Shown here: piece after piece, positions 43,705-52,138 of the stretch
Position numbering within the stretch: the first letter of the stretch is position 1
Layout of the letters: the number at the start of each line of letters is the position of its first letter
Origin: DASUPK01 sp963747425
GTDB taxonomy: Bacteria; Actinomycetota; Thermoleophilia; Solirubrobacterales; 70-9
Reading direction: 5' to 3'
Assembly: GCA_963747425.1 (NCBI GenBank)
Contig: CAVVFJ010000014.1
Location: 302,821-366,820, forward strand
Length of the DNA stretch: 64,000 nucleotides
The notes under the pieces: model-generated
Told to the model about the DNA's origin: nothing
Seen by the model: only the letters and a program-made list of their open reading frames with translations
Databases searched by the model: none
Translations under genes and position numbers: made by a program

Positions 43705-44472
43705 TCAGTCCAGATGCCAGGGGGTGAGGATGCGCGGGCCGTCCTCGCTGACGGCGACGGTGAACTCGAAGTGGGCGGCAAGCGAATCGTCGGCCGAGTA
43801 GACGGCCCAGCCGTCCGATCCCATCCGGATGTCGGCGCCTCCGGCGTTCACCATCGGCTCGATTGCGAGCACCATGCCGATCTCGAGCTCAGGGCCCTTG
43901 CCCGGGTCGCCGAAGTTCGGGATCTGCGGATCCTCGTGCATGTCGCGGCCGATCCCGTGCCCCACGAGCGTGCGAACGATCGAGAGGTTGTCTCGCTCGA
44001 CACGCTGCTGGACTGCATGTGAGATATCGCTGAGGTGGTTGCCCTTCACAGCCTGGCCGATGCCCTCGAAGAGGGCGTCGCGCGTGGTCGTCAGCAGCGG
44101 CTCGGCCTCGGGCGGCGTCTCGCCGATCGGGACGGTGATCGCCGCGTCGGCGACCCAGCCCTCGTAGGTGACACCGACGTCTATCGAGAGGATGTCCCCT
44201 CGGCGCAGCTCGTAGGGGCCCGGGATGCCGTGGACCACCATCGAGTTCGGCGAGGTGCAGATCGAGCCCGGAAAGCCGCGGTAGCCCTTGAACGAGGGAA
44301 CGGCGCCCTGTGAGCGAATGAACTTCTCCGCCGCCTCGTCGAGCTCCTTGGTGGAGACGCCTGGCCGGGCGTTCGAGCGGAGCATCCGCAGGCAGCGTGC
44401 CTGGATCTTCCCGGCCTCGGCCATTGCGTCGATCTGCTCGGAGGTCTTGCGGATGATCATGCCGCGGTACAT
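43705..44472 (-). CDS. map: Methionine aminopeptidase, type I
   Basis: Map removes the initiator methionine. The 255-residue enzyme shows metal ligands in LSIDVGVTYEGWVADAA (Asp, Asp), the His in LVGHGIGRDMHEDPQIPNF, Glu in LAIEPMVNAGG and Glu in HFEFTVAVSEDG. ATG 44472 is chosen because AAGGGA lies 8 bases before it; the frame is open upstream, and a second Met lies four codons on. It is 13 bases after adk. Confidence 0.96.
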   Translation of the reverse strand: MYRGMIIRKTSEQIDAMAEAGKIQARCLRMLRSNARPGVSTKELDEAAEKFIRSQGAVPSFKGYRGFPGSICTSPNSMVVHGIPGPYELRRGDILSIDVGVTYEGWVADAAITVPIGETPPEAEPLLTTTRDALFEGIGQAVKGNHLSDISHAVQQRVERDNLSIVRTLVGHGIGRDMHEDPQIPNFGDPGKGPELEIGMVLAIEPMVNAGGADIRMGSDGWAVYSADDSLAAHFEFTVAVSEDGPRILTPWHLD

Positions 44473-44485
44473 GGTCCGTTCCCTT

Positions 44486-45178
44486 TCATATTTCCATTTC
44501 GTCCTCGCGCCTGAGGGTCGCGAGGATGCCGTGAATCCGCTCCTCGACCTCTTCCGGCGGCCGCTCGCCGTCGGTCTGATGGAGGATGCCACGCTCCTCG
44601 TAGTAGTCGATCAGCGGCTCGGTCTTCTCGCGGTACTGCGCGAGGCGATTCTTGATCACGTCCGGCTTGTCGTCGTCGCGAACGATCAGCTTGCCGCCAT
44701 CGAGGTCGCAGACGCCCTCCTTCTTCGGAGGGTCGAACTCGACGTGGTAGATGTGGGTCGGGTCCTGCTCGCAGGTGCGACGGCCACCGAGCCGGCGGAG
44801 GACCTCCTCCTCGGAGACCTCGATCAGCACGGCTGCCGTCATCTCGCGTCGCAGCTCGCGCATCTTGGCGTCGAGCGCCTCGGCCTGGGGCACGGTGCGT
44901 GGAAAGCCATCGAGGACGAAACCGTCCGCGGCCTCCTCGGTCTGCAGACGCTCGGCGATCACGCCGATGATCACCTCGTCGGGGACGAGGTCGCCGCGGT
45001 CCATGTAGTCCTTGGCCTGCTTGCCGATCTCGGTGCCGTCCTTGACCGCGGCGCGCAGGATGTCGCCGGTCGCGAAGTACGGCAGCCGGAAGTCCTCGCG
45101 CAGCCGCTCCCCCTGTGTCCCCTTCCCGCTGCCTGGCGGGCCGAGCAGGATGAGGTTCAGCTCGGGCAAGTCCGGCAC
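44486..45178 (-). CDS. adk: Adenylate kinase
   Basis: Adk equilibrates AMP, ADP and ATP. The P-loop is LLGPPGSGKGTQ, with AMP site FATGDILR and DGFPRTVPQAEAL. The long LID (RRLGGRRTCEQDPTHIYHVEFDPPK) keeps single Cys residues but not the full four-Cys zinc set. At 230 residues it is a little longer than the usual 215, with a C-terminal helix. The start is GTG, 13 bases after secY. Confidence 0.96.
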   Translation of the reverse strand: MPDLPELNLILLGPPGSGKGTQGERLREDFRLPYFATGDILRAAVKDGTEIGKQAKDYMDRGDLVPDEVIIGVIAERLQTEEAADGFVLDGFPRTVPQAEALDAKMRELRREMTAAVLIEVSEEEVLRRLGGRRTCEQDPTHIYHVEFDPPKKEGVCDLDGGKLIVRDDDKPDVIKNRLAQYREKTEPLIDYYEERGILHQTDGERPPEEVEERIHGILATLRREDEMEI

Positions 45179-45191
45179 CCGGTCGCGCGCG

Positions 45192-46460
45192 TCACTTCAG
45201 GAAGCCCTCGTAGTTGCGCATCATCAGCTGCGCTTCGAGCTGCTTGACCGTGTCGAGGGCCACGCCCACGACGATCAGGATCGAGGTTCCGCCGAAGAAG
45301 AAGTTGGCCGACGTCTGGCTGATCAGGATCGTCGGCAGCGCCGCGACCGCGCCCAGGTACAGGGCGCCGGGGAAGGTGAGCCTGGACAGGATCCTGTCCA
45401 GGTATTCGGCGGTAGGTCGCCCCGGTCGAACGCCGGGGATGAACCCGCCGTACTTCTTCAGGTTGTCGGCCTGGTCCACCGGGTTGAAGGTGACCGCCGT
45501 GTAGAAGTAGGTGAAGATGATGATGAAGAACACCTCGCCGACCACGTAGTGCCAGCTGTTGGGACTGAAGAACGCGGCGAAGTCGAGCGCCGCGGGCGTG
45601 TTGATCATCTGCCCGATGGTCGGCGGGAAGGCCATGATCGAGGCCGCGAAGATCACCGGGATCACGCCGGCCATGTTGACGCGCAGCGGTAAGTAGGTCG
45701 AGCCGCCTGACGTCATCCGGCGGCCCACGACGCGTTTCGCGTACTGCACGGGGATTCGCCGCTGGCCCTCCTGGACGTAGACGATCGCCACGATCACCGC
45801 CAGCGCGATGAACGGCATCATCACGACGAACACCTGGTCCGGGTTGTTCCACCATTTGGTGATCCCCTCGGGGATCCGGGAGACGATCGAGGCGAAGATC
45901 ATCAGCGAGATCCCGTTGCCGATCCCACGCTGGGTGATCAGCTCGCCCATCCACATCAGGACCGTGCAGCCCGCGGTCAGCGTGATCACGATCAGGAAGA
46001 CCTTCGGGAAGGTGCGCTCGCCGATCACGCTCTGACTGGAGAAGCTCCCCGAGGTGAACAGGAAGACGTAGCCGAGAGACTGGGCGAAGGCGAGGATCAC
46101 GGTCAGGTAGCGGGTGTACTGGGTGATCTTCTGCTGCCCGACCTCTCCCTCCTTCTGGAGGCGCTCCAGCGAGGGCACGACCACGGTCAGGAGCTGCAGG
46201 ATGATCGAGGCCGTGATGTAGGGCATGATCCCCAGCGCGAACAGCGACAGCCTCGAGAGGCTCCCGCCCGAGAAGAGGTTGAGGAAGCCGAGGATGTTCG
46301 AGCCCCCGACGTTGTTGACGCCGTCCTTGATCGCCTGGGCGTCGACTCCCGGCGAGGGGATGTAGGCCCCCAGCCGGTAAAGAGCGAGGATCGCCGCCGT
46401 GAAGATCAGCTTCTTACGGATCTCCTGGACCGTGAACGCATTGAGAACGGTCTGGAGCAT
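45192..46460 (-). CDS. secY: Preprotein translocase subunit SecY
   Basis: SecY is the 422-residue channel of the Sec translocon, with ten membrane segments. The start region reads EIRKKLIFTAAILALYRLGAYIPSPG, the plug region NLFSGGSLSRLSLFALGIMPYITASII, and later AKRVVGRRMTSGGSTYLPLRVN. Its ATG overlaps the rplO stop by one base. It lies in the normal rplO-secY-adk-map order. Confidence 0.97.
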   Translation of the reverse strand: MLQTVLNAFTVQEIRKKLIFTAAILALYRLGAYIPSPGVDAQAIKDGVNNVGGSNILGFLNLFSGGSLSRLSLFALGIMPYITASIILQLLTVVVPSLERLQKEGEVGQQKITQYTRYLTVILAFAQSLGYVFLFTSGSFSSQSVIGERTFPKVFLIVITLTAGCTVLMWMGELITQRGIGNGISLMIFASIVSRIPEGITKWWNNPDQVFVVMMPFIALAVIVAIVYVQEGQRRIPVQYAKRVVGRRMTSGGSTYLPLRVNMAGVIPVIFAASIMAFPPTIGQMINTPAALDFAAFFSPNSWHYVVGEVFFIIIFTYFYTAVTFNPVDQADNLKKYGGFIPGVRPGRPTAEYLDRILSRLTFPGALYLGAVAALPTILISQTSANFFFGGTSILIVVGVALDTVKQLEAQLMMRNYEGFLK

Positions 46461-46948
46461 CAGATGACCTCGGCGCTGCCGCCGGCGGCTTCGATCTTCT
46501 CCTTGGCCTGGGCGCTGAAGGCGTGCGCCTTGACGGTGAGCTTCTTGGAGATCTCGCCGCGCGCCAGGATCTTGACCGGGTGGCGCCGCTTGGCGAGGCC
46601 GGCCGCGCGCAGGGACTCCGGCGTCACCTCGTCGTTCGCCTTGAAGCGGGAGTCGAGGTCGGAGAGGTTGACCGGCTGCGTCCGCGTCCGGAACTTCTCG
46701 AAGGGCATGGACATCTTCTTGTGCGGCCCGCGCAGCTTGCGCATCCGCATGTGGATCGGGTTCTGCCCGCCCTCGTAGGCCGTCTTTCGCTTGTTGCCCG
46801 AGCGGGCGCCTGCGCCCTTGTGCCCGCGGCCCGAGGTCTTGCCATGGCCGGTGCCTGGGCCGCGCCCGAGCCGCTTGCGCGGCCGGCGCGAGCCCGGAGC
46901 GGGCTTCAAGCTGTGCAGGCCGACCTGGTCCTTCTTCTCGTCAGCCAC
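46460..46948 (-). CDS. rplO: Ribosomal protein L15
   Basis: The 162-residue L15 has the Gly/Arg-rich N-terminus (RRPRKRLGRGPGTGHGKTSG, then GHKGAGARSGNKRK), YEGGQNPIHMRMRKLRG and the C-terminal KAHAFSAQAKEKIEAAGGSAE. A short acidic start (MADEKKDQVGLHSLKPAPGS) is normal for the phylum. It overlaps rpmD by 8 bases. Confidence 0.97.
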   Translation of the reverse strand: MADEKKDQVGLHSLKPAPGSRRPRKRLGRGPGTGHGKTSGRGHKGAGARSGNKRKTAYEGGQNPIHMRMRKLRGPHKKMSMPFEKFRTRTQPVNLSDLDSRFKANDEVTPESLRAAGLAKRRHPVKILARGEISKKLTVKAHAFSAQAKEKIEAAGGSAEVI

Positions 46949-47120
46949 CGTCGACCTCCACCAGATGGCTCACGGCGCGAATCATTCCCCGGAGCTGGGG
47001 CGTATCGGTGTGCTTCGCCTCCTTGCCGATGCGGCCGAGCTTCAGCGAGCGCAGGGTGTCGCGCTGCACGCCCGAGGCGCCGTTGGAGGAGCGCACCTGC
47101 TTGAGAGCCACGTCAGCCAT
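46941..47120 (-). CDS. rpmD: Ribosomal protein L30
   Basis: The 59-residue L30 is read from ATG 47120: VALKQVRSSNGASGVQRDTL, SLKLGRIGKEAKHTDTPQLR and GMIRAVSHLVEVDGG. The start overlaps the rpsE end by 8 bases; an open frame runs upstream, but the L30 fold starts here. Confidence 0.94.
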   Translation of the reverse strand: MADVALKQVRSSNGASGVQRDTLRSLKLGRIGKEAKHTDTPQLRGMIRAVSHLVEVDGG

Positions 47121-47733
47121 CGCCTGTCTCCTCCGCGACCGCCTCAGGCGTAACGGGCTCGGGAGTCTCAGCCTTCTCCTCTGCCTTGCCGTTTGCGGTC
47201 TGCGCCTCGCCATCTGCGCCGTTGCCGACTCCAAGGACCTCCCGTACCGAGATGCCGCGGAGCTTGGCGACGTCCTCCGGCCTGCGCAGGCTCTCCAGGC
47301 CCGACATCGTCGCCTTGACGAGGTTGATCGGGTTCTGGGTGCCGATGCTCTTGGTGAGCACGTCGCGGATCCCGCCGAGCTCGAGCACGGCGCGCACGCC
47401 GCCGCCGGCGATCACGCCGGTACCGGGGCTGGCCGGGCGCAGGACGACGTGTCCGGCGCCGAAGCGGCCGATCACGCGGTGGGTGAGGGTCTGCCCGTAC
47501 TTGGGGATCCGGATCAGGTTCTTGCGGGCGTCCTCGACCGCCTTCTGGATCGCCAGCGGGACCTCCCGGGCCTTGCCGTAGCCGATCCCGACCACGGAGT
47601 CCTCGTCGCCTACGGCGACCAGGGCGGTGAACGAGAAGCGCCGGCCGCCCTTGACCACCTTGGCGACGCGGTTGATCTCGATCACCCGCTCCTGCAGGTC
47701 GAGGCCCTTGGGGCTGACGCTCTCTACTGCCAT
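47113..47733 (-). CDS. rpsE: Ribosomal protein S5, with acidic C-terminal tail
   Basis: S5 is a translational-fidelity protein with a double-stranded RNA-binding-like N domain (LQERVIEINRVAKVVKGGRRFSF) and conserved VGIGYGKAREVPLAI and PASPGTGVIAGGGVRAVLE. At 206 residues it has an extra C-terminal tail of about 40 residues, rich in Glu, Ala and Pro (EEKAETPEPVTPEAVAEETG), matching the tendency to extra arms in this genome's ribosomal proteins. Confidence 0.96.
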   Translation of the reverse strand: MAVESVSPKGLDLQERVIEINRVAKVVKGGRRFSFTALVAVGDEDSVVGIGYGKAREVPLAIQKAVEDARKNLIRIPKYGQTLTHRVIGRFGAGHVVLRPASPGTGVIAGGGVRAVLELGGIRDVLTKSIGTQNPINLVKATMSGLESLRRPEDVAKLRGISVREVLGVGNGADGEAQTANGKAEEKAETPEPVTPEAVAEETGDG

Positions 47734-47770
47734 CGGACCGACGAAGGTAGCGGGTTTGCCATGGCGGCCA

Positions 47771-48124
47771 TCAGAACTTCAGGCCCCCCTCGCGGGCGCC
47801 CTCGGCGATCGCCGCGACTCGGCCATGGAAGCGGTATCCGCCGCGATCGAAGACGCAGGTCTCGACTCCGGCCGCCTTGCCGCGCTCGGCGAGCAGCTGC
47901 CCGGTGCGCTTGGCCTGCTCCATCGATCCCAGCTTGCGAAGGTCGGCCTCGGTCCAGGAGACGGACGCCACGGTCCGGCCGGCGTCGTCGTCGATCAGCT
48001 GGGCGAAGACCCCGCGGTTGGAGCGGTACACGGACAGGCGGGGGCGCTCCGCGCTGCCGCGAATCCGCGCGCGCACGCGACGGCGGCGGCGGAGCCTCTT
48101 CTGTGGCTTGGTGAGAACGGTCAT
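47771..48124 (-). CDS. rplR: Ribosomal protein L18
   Basis: The 117-residue L18 binds 5S rRNA. It has a basic N-terminus (KPQKRLRRRRRVRARIRGSA), LSVYRSNRGVFAQLIDD and the C-terminal VFDRGGYRFHGRVAAIAEGAREGGL. It is separated from rpsE by 37 bases, a larger gap than most in this operon. Confidence 0.97.
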   Translation of the reverse strand: MTVLTKPQKRLRRRRRVRARIRGSAERPRLSVYRSNRGVFAQLIDDDAGRTVASVSWTEADLRKLGSMEQAKRTGQLLAERGKAAGVETCVFDRGGYRFHGRVAAIAEGAREGGLKF

Positions 48125-48126
48125 TG

Positions 48127-48660
48127 CTATGCCCTCTTCCCGACCTTGCGGGCGACGTGCTCCCCGGCGTAGCGGACGCCCTTGCCCTTGTAGGGCTCCG
48201 GCGGGCGCGACTTGCGGATGCGCGCAGCGGTCTCGCCGACCAGCTGCTTGTCGATCCCCCGAACGATGACCTCGGTGGGCTGCGGGACCTCGAAGTCGAT
48301 GCCGTCGGGCGCCTCGATCGTCACGGGATGCGAATACCCGAGCGCCATCTCGAGGTTCTTGCCCTTCAGGTTCGCCCGGTAGCCGACGCCCTGGATCTCC
48401 AGACGCCGCTCGAAGCCGTCGGTGACGCCCTCGACCATGTTCGCGATCAGGCTCCTGGTGAGCCCGTGCAGGGCGCGATGCTCGCCGCGGTCGGTGGGCC
48501 GGGCGACGGTCAGGGTGCCGTCCTCGATCGCGACCTTCATGTCCCGATCGACGTCCTGGTTGAGCTCCCCCTTGGGGCCCTTGACGGCGACAGCGCCGGG
48601 CTTGACGTCTATCTCGACGCCCTCCGGGATCTCGATTGGCTTTCTTCCGATTCGGCTCAT
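48127..48660 (-). CDS. rplF: Ribosomal protein L6
   Basis: The 177-residue L6 begins MSRIGRKPIEIPEGVEIDVK and ends with the family signature PEPYKGKGVRYAGEHVARKVGK. Two repeated L6 domains fill the length normally. It is two bases upstream of rplR. Confidence 0.97.
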   Translation of the reverse strand: MSRIGRKPIEIPEGVEIDVKPGAVAVKGPKGELNQDVDRDMKVAIEDGTLTVARPTDRGEHRALHGLTRSLIANMVEGVTDGFERRLEIQGVGYRANLKGKNLEMALGYSHPVTIEAPDGIDFEVPQPTEVIVRGIDKQLVGETAARIRKSRPPEPYKGKGVRYAGEHVARKVGKRA

Positions 48661-48670
48661 CAGCTGTTCC

Positions 48671-49066
48671 TCACCAGACGTGCGCGACGACCTCTCCGCC
48701 GACGCCCCTCTGCCGGGCCTCGTGGCCCGTCATCACTCCGCGCGAGGTGGACATGATCGTCGTGCCCATCCCTCCGAAGACTCGAGGGACATCGTCCTTG
48801 GGTACGTAGCGGCGCCGTCCCGGGCGGGAGACCCGGTCCATGCCGCTGATCACCGGGTCGCGATCCTCGGTATAGCGGAGGCGGACCTTGATCACCTCGC
48901 CGACCCGGCCCGGCTCCACGTTGAAGTCGGTGATGTAGCCCTGCTCCTTGAGGATCCGGGTCATCTCGCGCTTCAGCCGCGAGGCGGGAATCTCCACCTC
49001 CTCGTGGTCGGCCTGGAGCGCGTTGCGGATCCGGTTCAGGTAATCGGAAATTGGATCGGTGAGCAT
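48671..49066 (-). CDS. rpsH: Ribosomal protein S8
   Basis: The 131-residue S8 begins MLTDPISDYLNRIRNALQAD and ends with GMGTTIMSTSRGVMTGHEAR and GGEVVAHVW. In E. coli S8 represses the spc operon through rplE mRNA; I did not identify such a site here. Confidence 0.97.
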   Translation of the reverse strand: MLTDPISDYLNRIRNALQADHEEVEIPASRLKREMTRILKEQGYITDFNVEPGRVGEVIKVRLRYTEDRDPVISGMDRVSRPGRRRYVPKDDVPRVFGGMGTTIMSTSRGVMTGHEARQRGVGGEVVAHVW

Positions 49067-49076
49067 CTCGTCTGCC

Positions 49077-49262
49077 CTACCAGCTCGACTTGGTCATGCC
49101 GGGCACGTAGCCGTTGTGCGCTGCCTCGCGCAGACAGATCCGGCAGAGGCCGAACTTGCGGAAATACGCCCGCGGCCTGCCGCAGCGGCGGCAGCGGTGA
49201 TACCCGCGCGTCTTGAACTTGGGATCGCGGCGCTGCCGGACCCTTTGTGATGTCTTCGCCAT
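49077..49262 (-). CDS. rpsZ: Ribosomal protein S14, type Z (zinc-binding)
   Basis: The short 61-residue S14 has a zinc knuckle CRRCGRPRAYFRKFGLCRIC and ends GYVPGMTKSSW. This is the short zinc form typical of actinobacterial and firmicute spc operons. It starts directly after the rplE stop. Confidence 0.97.
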   Translation of the reverse strand: MAKTSQRVRQRRDPKFKTRGYHRCRRCGRPRAYFRKFGLCRICLREAAHNGYVPGMTKSSW

Positions 49263-50105
49263 CTATTCCTCTTCCTTGTCGCTCGAAGTCTTCTCTTCCT
49301 CGCCGCCGTCGCCCTCGGCCTTGGGCTTGGCCTCCCCGCCTTCGCCACCCTCGCCCTCCTCGCCCTCTTCGCCCTCCTCGGGCTTCTCGGGCTTGGCGTA
49401 CGCCTCGGGGTTCTCCTCCTTGAGCTGCTCCAGCGCTGCCGCCTCGGCCTCGGCCCGCTCGCGAGCCTCCTCCTTGCGACGCTCCTCCTCCTCCTCGGCC
49501 TCGGCATCCTCCTGGCCGGGGCGGCCCTCCTGGGAGAACGGCATCCCGAGCCCATCGAGCAGGGCGAACGCCTCCTCGTCGGTCTTGGCGGTGGTGGTGA
49601 TCGTCACGTCGAGGCCACGGACCTCGTCGATCGAGTCGTAGTCGATCTCCGGAAAGATGATCTGCTCGCGGATGCCCATCGAGTAGTTGCCGCGGCCGTC
49701 GAAGCTGCGGGGGTTGAGGCCACGGAAGTCGCGGATCCGCGGCACGGCGATGGAGGTGAGCCGGTCGAGGAACTCCCACATGCGCGCCCGGCGCAGCGTC
49801 ACGGCGACACCGACGGGCATGCCCTCGCGGACCTTGAAGTTGGCGACCGACTTCTTCGCGCGGCGCACGCTCGGCGCCTGTCCGGCGATCGTCGCGAGCT
49901 GCTCGGTGGCCGCCTCGAGCATCTGGGTGTTCTGCTTCGCCTCCCCGAGCCCCATGTTCAGGGTGATCTTCTCGAGGGTCGGCACCGCCATCGGACTCGA
50001 GTAGCCGAAGCGCTCGGTCAGCTCGGGCTTCAAATCCTGCTCGTACTGATCGCGCAGCCGGGGCGGCGGGGCCGCCTGCTTGGCCTGTTCGGTCGCGGCT
50101 TCCAT
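49263..50105 (-). CDS. rplE: Ribosomal protein L5 with a long acidic C-terminal extension
   Basis: Residues 1-190 are a normal L5, the 5S rRNA-binding protein: KITLNMGLGEAKQN, GMPVGVAVTLRRARMWEFLD, and RDFRGLNPRSFDGRGNYSMG. The usual protein ends near FALLDGLGMPF. About 95 more residues follow, very rich in Glu, Gly and Lys (EEEERRKEEARERAEAEAAA, then GEEGEEGEGGEGGEAKP). The extension is in frame, uses the same high-GC codons and ends just before rpsZ, so it is real and not a read-through artefact. Confidence 0.95.
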   Translation of the reverse strand: MEAATEQAKQAAPPPRLRDQYEQDLKPELTERFGYSSPMAVPTLEKITLNMGLGEAKQNTQMLEAATEQLATIAGQAPSVRRAKKSVANFKVREGMPVGVAVTLRRARMWEFLDRLTSIAVPRIRDFRGLNPRSFDGRGNYSMGIREQIIFPEIDYDSIDEVRGLDVTITTTAKTDEEAFALLDGLGMPFSQEGRPGQEDAEAEEEEERRKEEARERAEAEAAALEQLKEENPEAYAKPEKPEEGEEGEEGEGGEGGEAKPKAEGDGGEEEKTSSDKEEE

Positions 50106-50440
50106 CAGTCCAGATCCCTTCCGGTCCTCGCGGCGATGCGTTTGCGCTTGCCGCCGGCACGATCGATCCTCACCCGAGTGGGCTTGTTGTCCTCCTTGTC
50201 GAGCAGCATCACGTTGGAGACGTGGATCGGGCCCTCCCTCTCGATGATCCCGCCGACCTCGCCGCCCTTCTGCGCGTCCTTGACCGTGCGCGGCCGCTGG
50301 TGGCGCTTGATCATGTTGAGTCCCTCGACGAAGACGTAGCCCTTCTTCGGATTGGTGCGGATCACGCGGCCTCGCTTGCCGCGGTCCTTGCCTCCGGTCA
50401 CGATCACGTCGTCGTCGGTGCGAACTCGCATCTTGGCCAT
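50105..50440 (-). CDS. rplX: Ribosomal protein L24
   Basis: The 111-residue L24 has the KOW motif VIVTGGKDRGKRGRVIRTNP and KGYVFVEGLNMIKRHQRP, ending RIDRAGGKRKRIAARTGRDL. It overlaps the rplE start by one base. Confidence 0.97.
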   Translation of the reverse strand: MAKMRVRTDDDVIVTGGKDRGKRGRVIRTNPKKGYVFVEGLNMIKRHQRPRTVKDAQKGGEVGGIIEREGPIHVSNVMLLDKEDNKPTRVRIDRAGGKRKRIAARTGRDLD

Positions 50441-50442
50441 CG

Positions 50443-50811
50443 CTAGAGGACCTCCGGGGCCAGGGAGACGATCCGCATGAAGTTTCTGTCGCGCAGCTCG
50501 CGGGCGACCGGGCCGAAGATTCGCGTTCCCCGGGGGGCTCCCGTGGTGTCGATCAGCACCGCCGCGTTCTCATCGAAGGCGATGTAGGTGCCGTCGCCGC
50601 GCCCGAGCTGCTTGCGAGTCCGGACCACGACCGCCTCGACGACCTCGCCCTTGCGCACGCCGCCGTGGGGGGTCGCCTGCTTGACGGTCGCTGTGATCAC
50701 GTCGCCGATCCGCGCGTAGCGACGATCGGAACCGCCCTTGACGCGGATGCAGAGGATCTCGCGGGCGCCTGAGTTGTCGGCGACTCTGAGCCTGGATTCC
50801 TGCTGGATCAC
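50443..50811 (-). CDS. rplN: Ribosomal protein L14
   Basis: The 122-residue L14 begins at GTG: IQQESRLRVADNSGAREILC, with VVRTRKQLGRGDGTYIAFDE and IFGPVARELRDRNFMRIVSL. It is one of the most conserved large-subunit proteins. It is 10 bases downstream of rpsQ. Confidence 0.98.
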   Translation of the reverse strand: MIQQESRLRVADNSGAREILCIRVKGGSDRRYARIGDVITATVKQATPHGGVRKGEVVEAVVVRTRKQLGRGDGTYIAFDENAAVLIDTTGAPRGTRIFGPVARELRDRNFMRIVSLAPEVL

Positions 50812-50821
50812 TCGCCCGACC

Positions 50822-51502
50822 TCACTTCGCCTTCTCGAGGATCTCGACCAGCCGCCAACGCTTGGTCCTCGACAGCGGCCGCGTCTCGACGATCTTGACC
50901 AGGTCGCCCTCCCCCGCCTCGTTGCGGGCGTCGTGGGCGTGGAGGGTGCGCGAGCGGCGGACGATCTTCTCGTACTGGGGATGTCGCCGGGCGACCTCGA
51001 TCGCGACCGTGATCGTCTTGTCCGGCTTGCTGGAGGTCACGCGGCCCTGCCTCGTCTTGCGGCCGGCGGAGCGGCGCTCGGCCGGCGGTGTGCCCGTGCC
51101 GGCCTCGCTCTTGGTGCGGCGCTTCGCCCGGTAGGAGGAGCGACGCCCGGCCGCCTTCTTGCGGGCCTCGCCACGCGCGGCGGCGCGTTCCTCCGGGGTC
51201 TGCTGAGCGCTCGGCTCGGCCGGTCGCCGGGATCGCTCCAGGCGCCGCCGGGCCTTCCAATCGAGGCCCTCAGCATCATCCGCCACCGCCTCGCCTTCGG
51301 CTGCGGCGGTATCGGGGGTCTCCGCCTCCTGATCAGGCTCCGGCTCCTCAGCCGCGGGCTCCTCAGCCGCGGGCTCCTCGACCGGAGCCTCCTCGGCCTG
51401 GGGCTCCTCGGCCGGAGTCTCCTCGGCCTTCGGCTCCTCGGCCGGAGTCTCCTCCGGCGCCTGCTCTTCCTGCGTCTCTTCGTTCTTCTCTTCGTCTGCC
51501 AT
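50822..51502 (-). CDS. rpsQ: Ribosomal protein S17 with a long N-terminal extension
   Basis: The final 80 or so of 226 residues are a normal S17 (RQGRVTSSKPDKTITVAIEV, RSRTLHAHDARNEAGEGDLV, ETRPLSRTKRWRLVEILEK). Before it come about 75 acidic residues built of short EEPxAEE-type repeats, then about 65 basic residues (RRLERSRRPAEPS, RKKAAGRRSSYRAKRRTKS). The start ATG 51502 overlaps the rpmC stop by one base (TGATG), which argues that translation begins here and that the extension is genuine. Confidence 0.93.
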   Translation of the reverse strand: MADEEKNEETQEEQAPEETPAEEPKAEETPAEEPQAEEAPVEEPAAEEPAAEEPEPDQEAETPDTAAAEGEAVADDAEGLDWKARRRLERSRRPAEPSAQQTPEERAAARGEARKKAAGRRSSYRAKRRTKSEAGTGTPPAERRSAGRKTRQGRVTSSKPDKTITVAIEVARRHPQYEKIVRRSRTLHAHDARNEAGEGDLVKIVETRPLSRTKRWRLVEILEKAK

Positions 51503-51714
51503 CAGGCCCTCAGCTCGTGTTCGAGATCGATTCCGCGTTCCTTCGCCACGGTCAGCAGCCGGGCGACGTCCTTGCGCACCGCCGTGATCCGCGACGTGTT
51601 CTCCAGCTCTCCGGTGGAGTGCTGAAGGCGCAGCGCGAACTGCTCCTCCCGCGTCTGGCGGATGCGGTCGAGCAACTCGTCGTCCTTGAGGTTGTGCGCC
51701 TCGGAAGCCTTCAC
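51502..51714 (-). CDS. rpmC: Ribosomal protein L29
   Basis: The 70-residue L29 is a two-helix protein near the exit tunnel: NLKDDELLDRIRQTREEQFA, LRLQHSTGELENTSRITAVR and KDVARLLTVAKERG. GTG 51714 overlaps the rplP stop by four bases (GTGA), which fixes the start inside a longer open frame. Confidence 0.95.
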   Translation of the reverse strand: MKASEAHNLKDDELLDRIRQTREEQFALRLQHSTGELENTSRITAVRKDVARLLTVAKERGIDLEHELRA

Positions 51715-52136
51715 GATTGCTGCTCCGCCCCCTCGCGGTGGACGAACTTGGTGCGGATCGGAAGCTTGTGGCCGGCGAGACGCATCGCGTCCTTCGCCAG
51801 GTCCTCGGGGACGCCGGCGAGCTCGAACATCACCTTGCCCGGCTTGACGACGGCGACCCAGCCCTCGGGGTTGCCCTTCCCCGAGCCCATCCGGGTCTCG
51901 AGGGGCTTCTTGGTGATCGGCTTGTCCGGGAAGACGTTGATCCAGACCTTGCCGCCGCGCTTGATCTTCCGGGTCATCGCGACTCGGGCGGCCTCGATCT
52001 GGCGGTTGGTGATCCAGCCGCGGTCGAGTGCCTTGAGGCCGTACTCGCCGAAGGCGACCGTGGTCCCTCCCTTGGAGTAGCCCCGGCGGCGTCCACGCAT
52101 CTGCTTGCGGTAGCGAACCCGCTTCGGCATCAACAT
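51711..52136 (-). CDS. rplP: Ribosomal protein L16
   Basis: L16, 141 residues, begins MLMPKRVRYRKQMRGRRRGY, with ALDRGWITNRQIEAARVAMT, RGGKVWINVFPDKPITKKPL and the MGSGKGNPEGWVAVVKPGKV signature. ATG 52136 lies 2 bases after the rpsC stop; ATG 52130 is a second possibility. Confidence 0.96.
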   Translation of the reverse strand: MLMPKRVRYRKQMRGRRRGYSKGGTTVAFGEYGLKALDRGWITNRQIEAARVAMTRKIKRGGKVWINVFPDKPITKKPLETRMGSGKGNPEGWVAVVKPGKVMFELAGVPEDLAKDAMRLAGHKLPIRTKFVHREGAEQQS

Positions 52137-52138
52137 GG

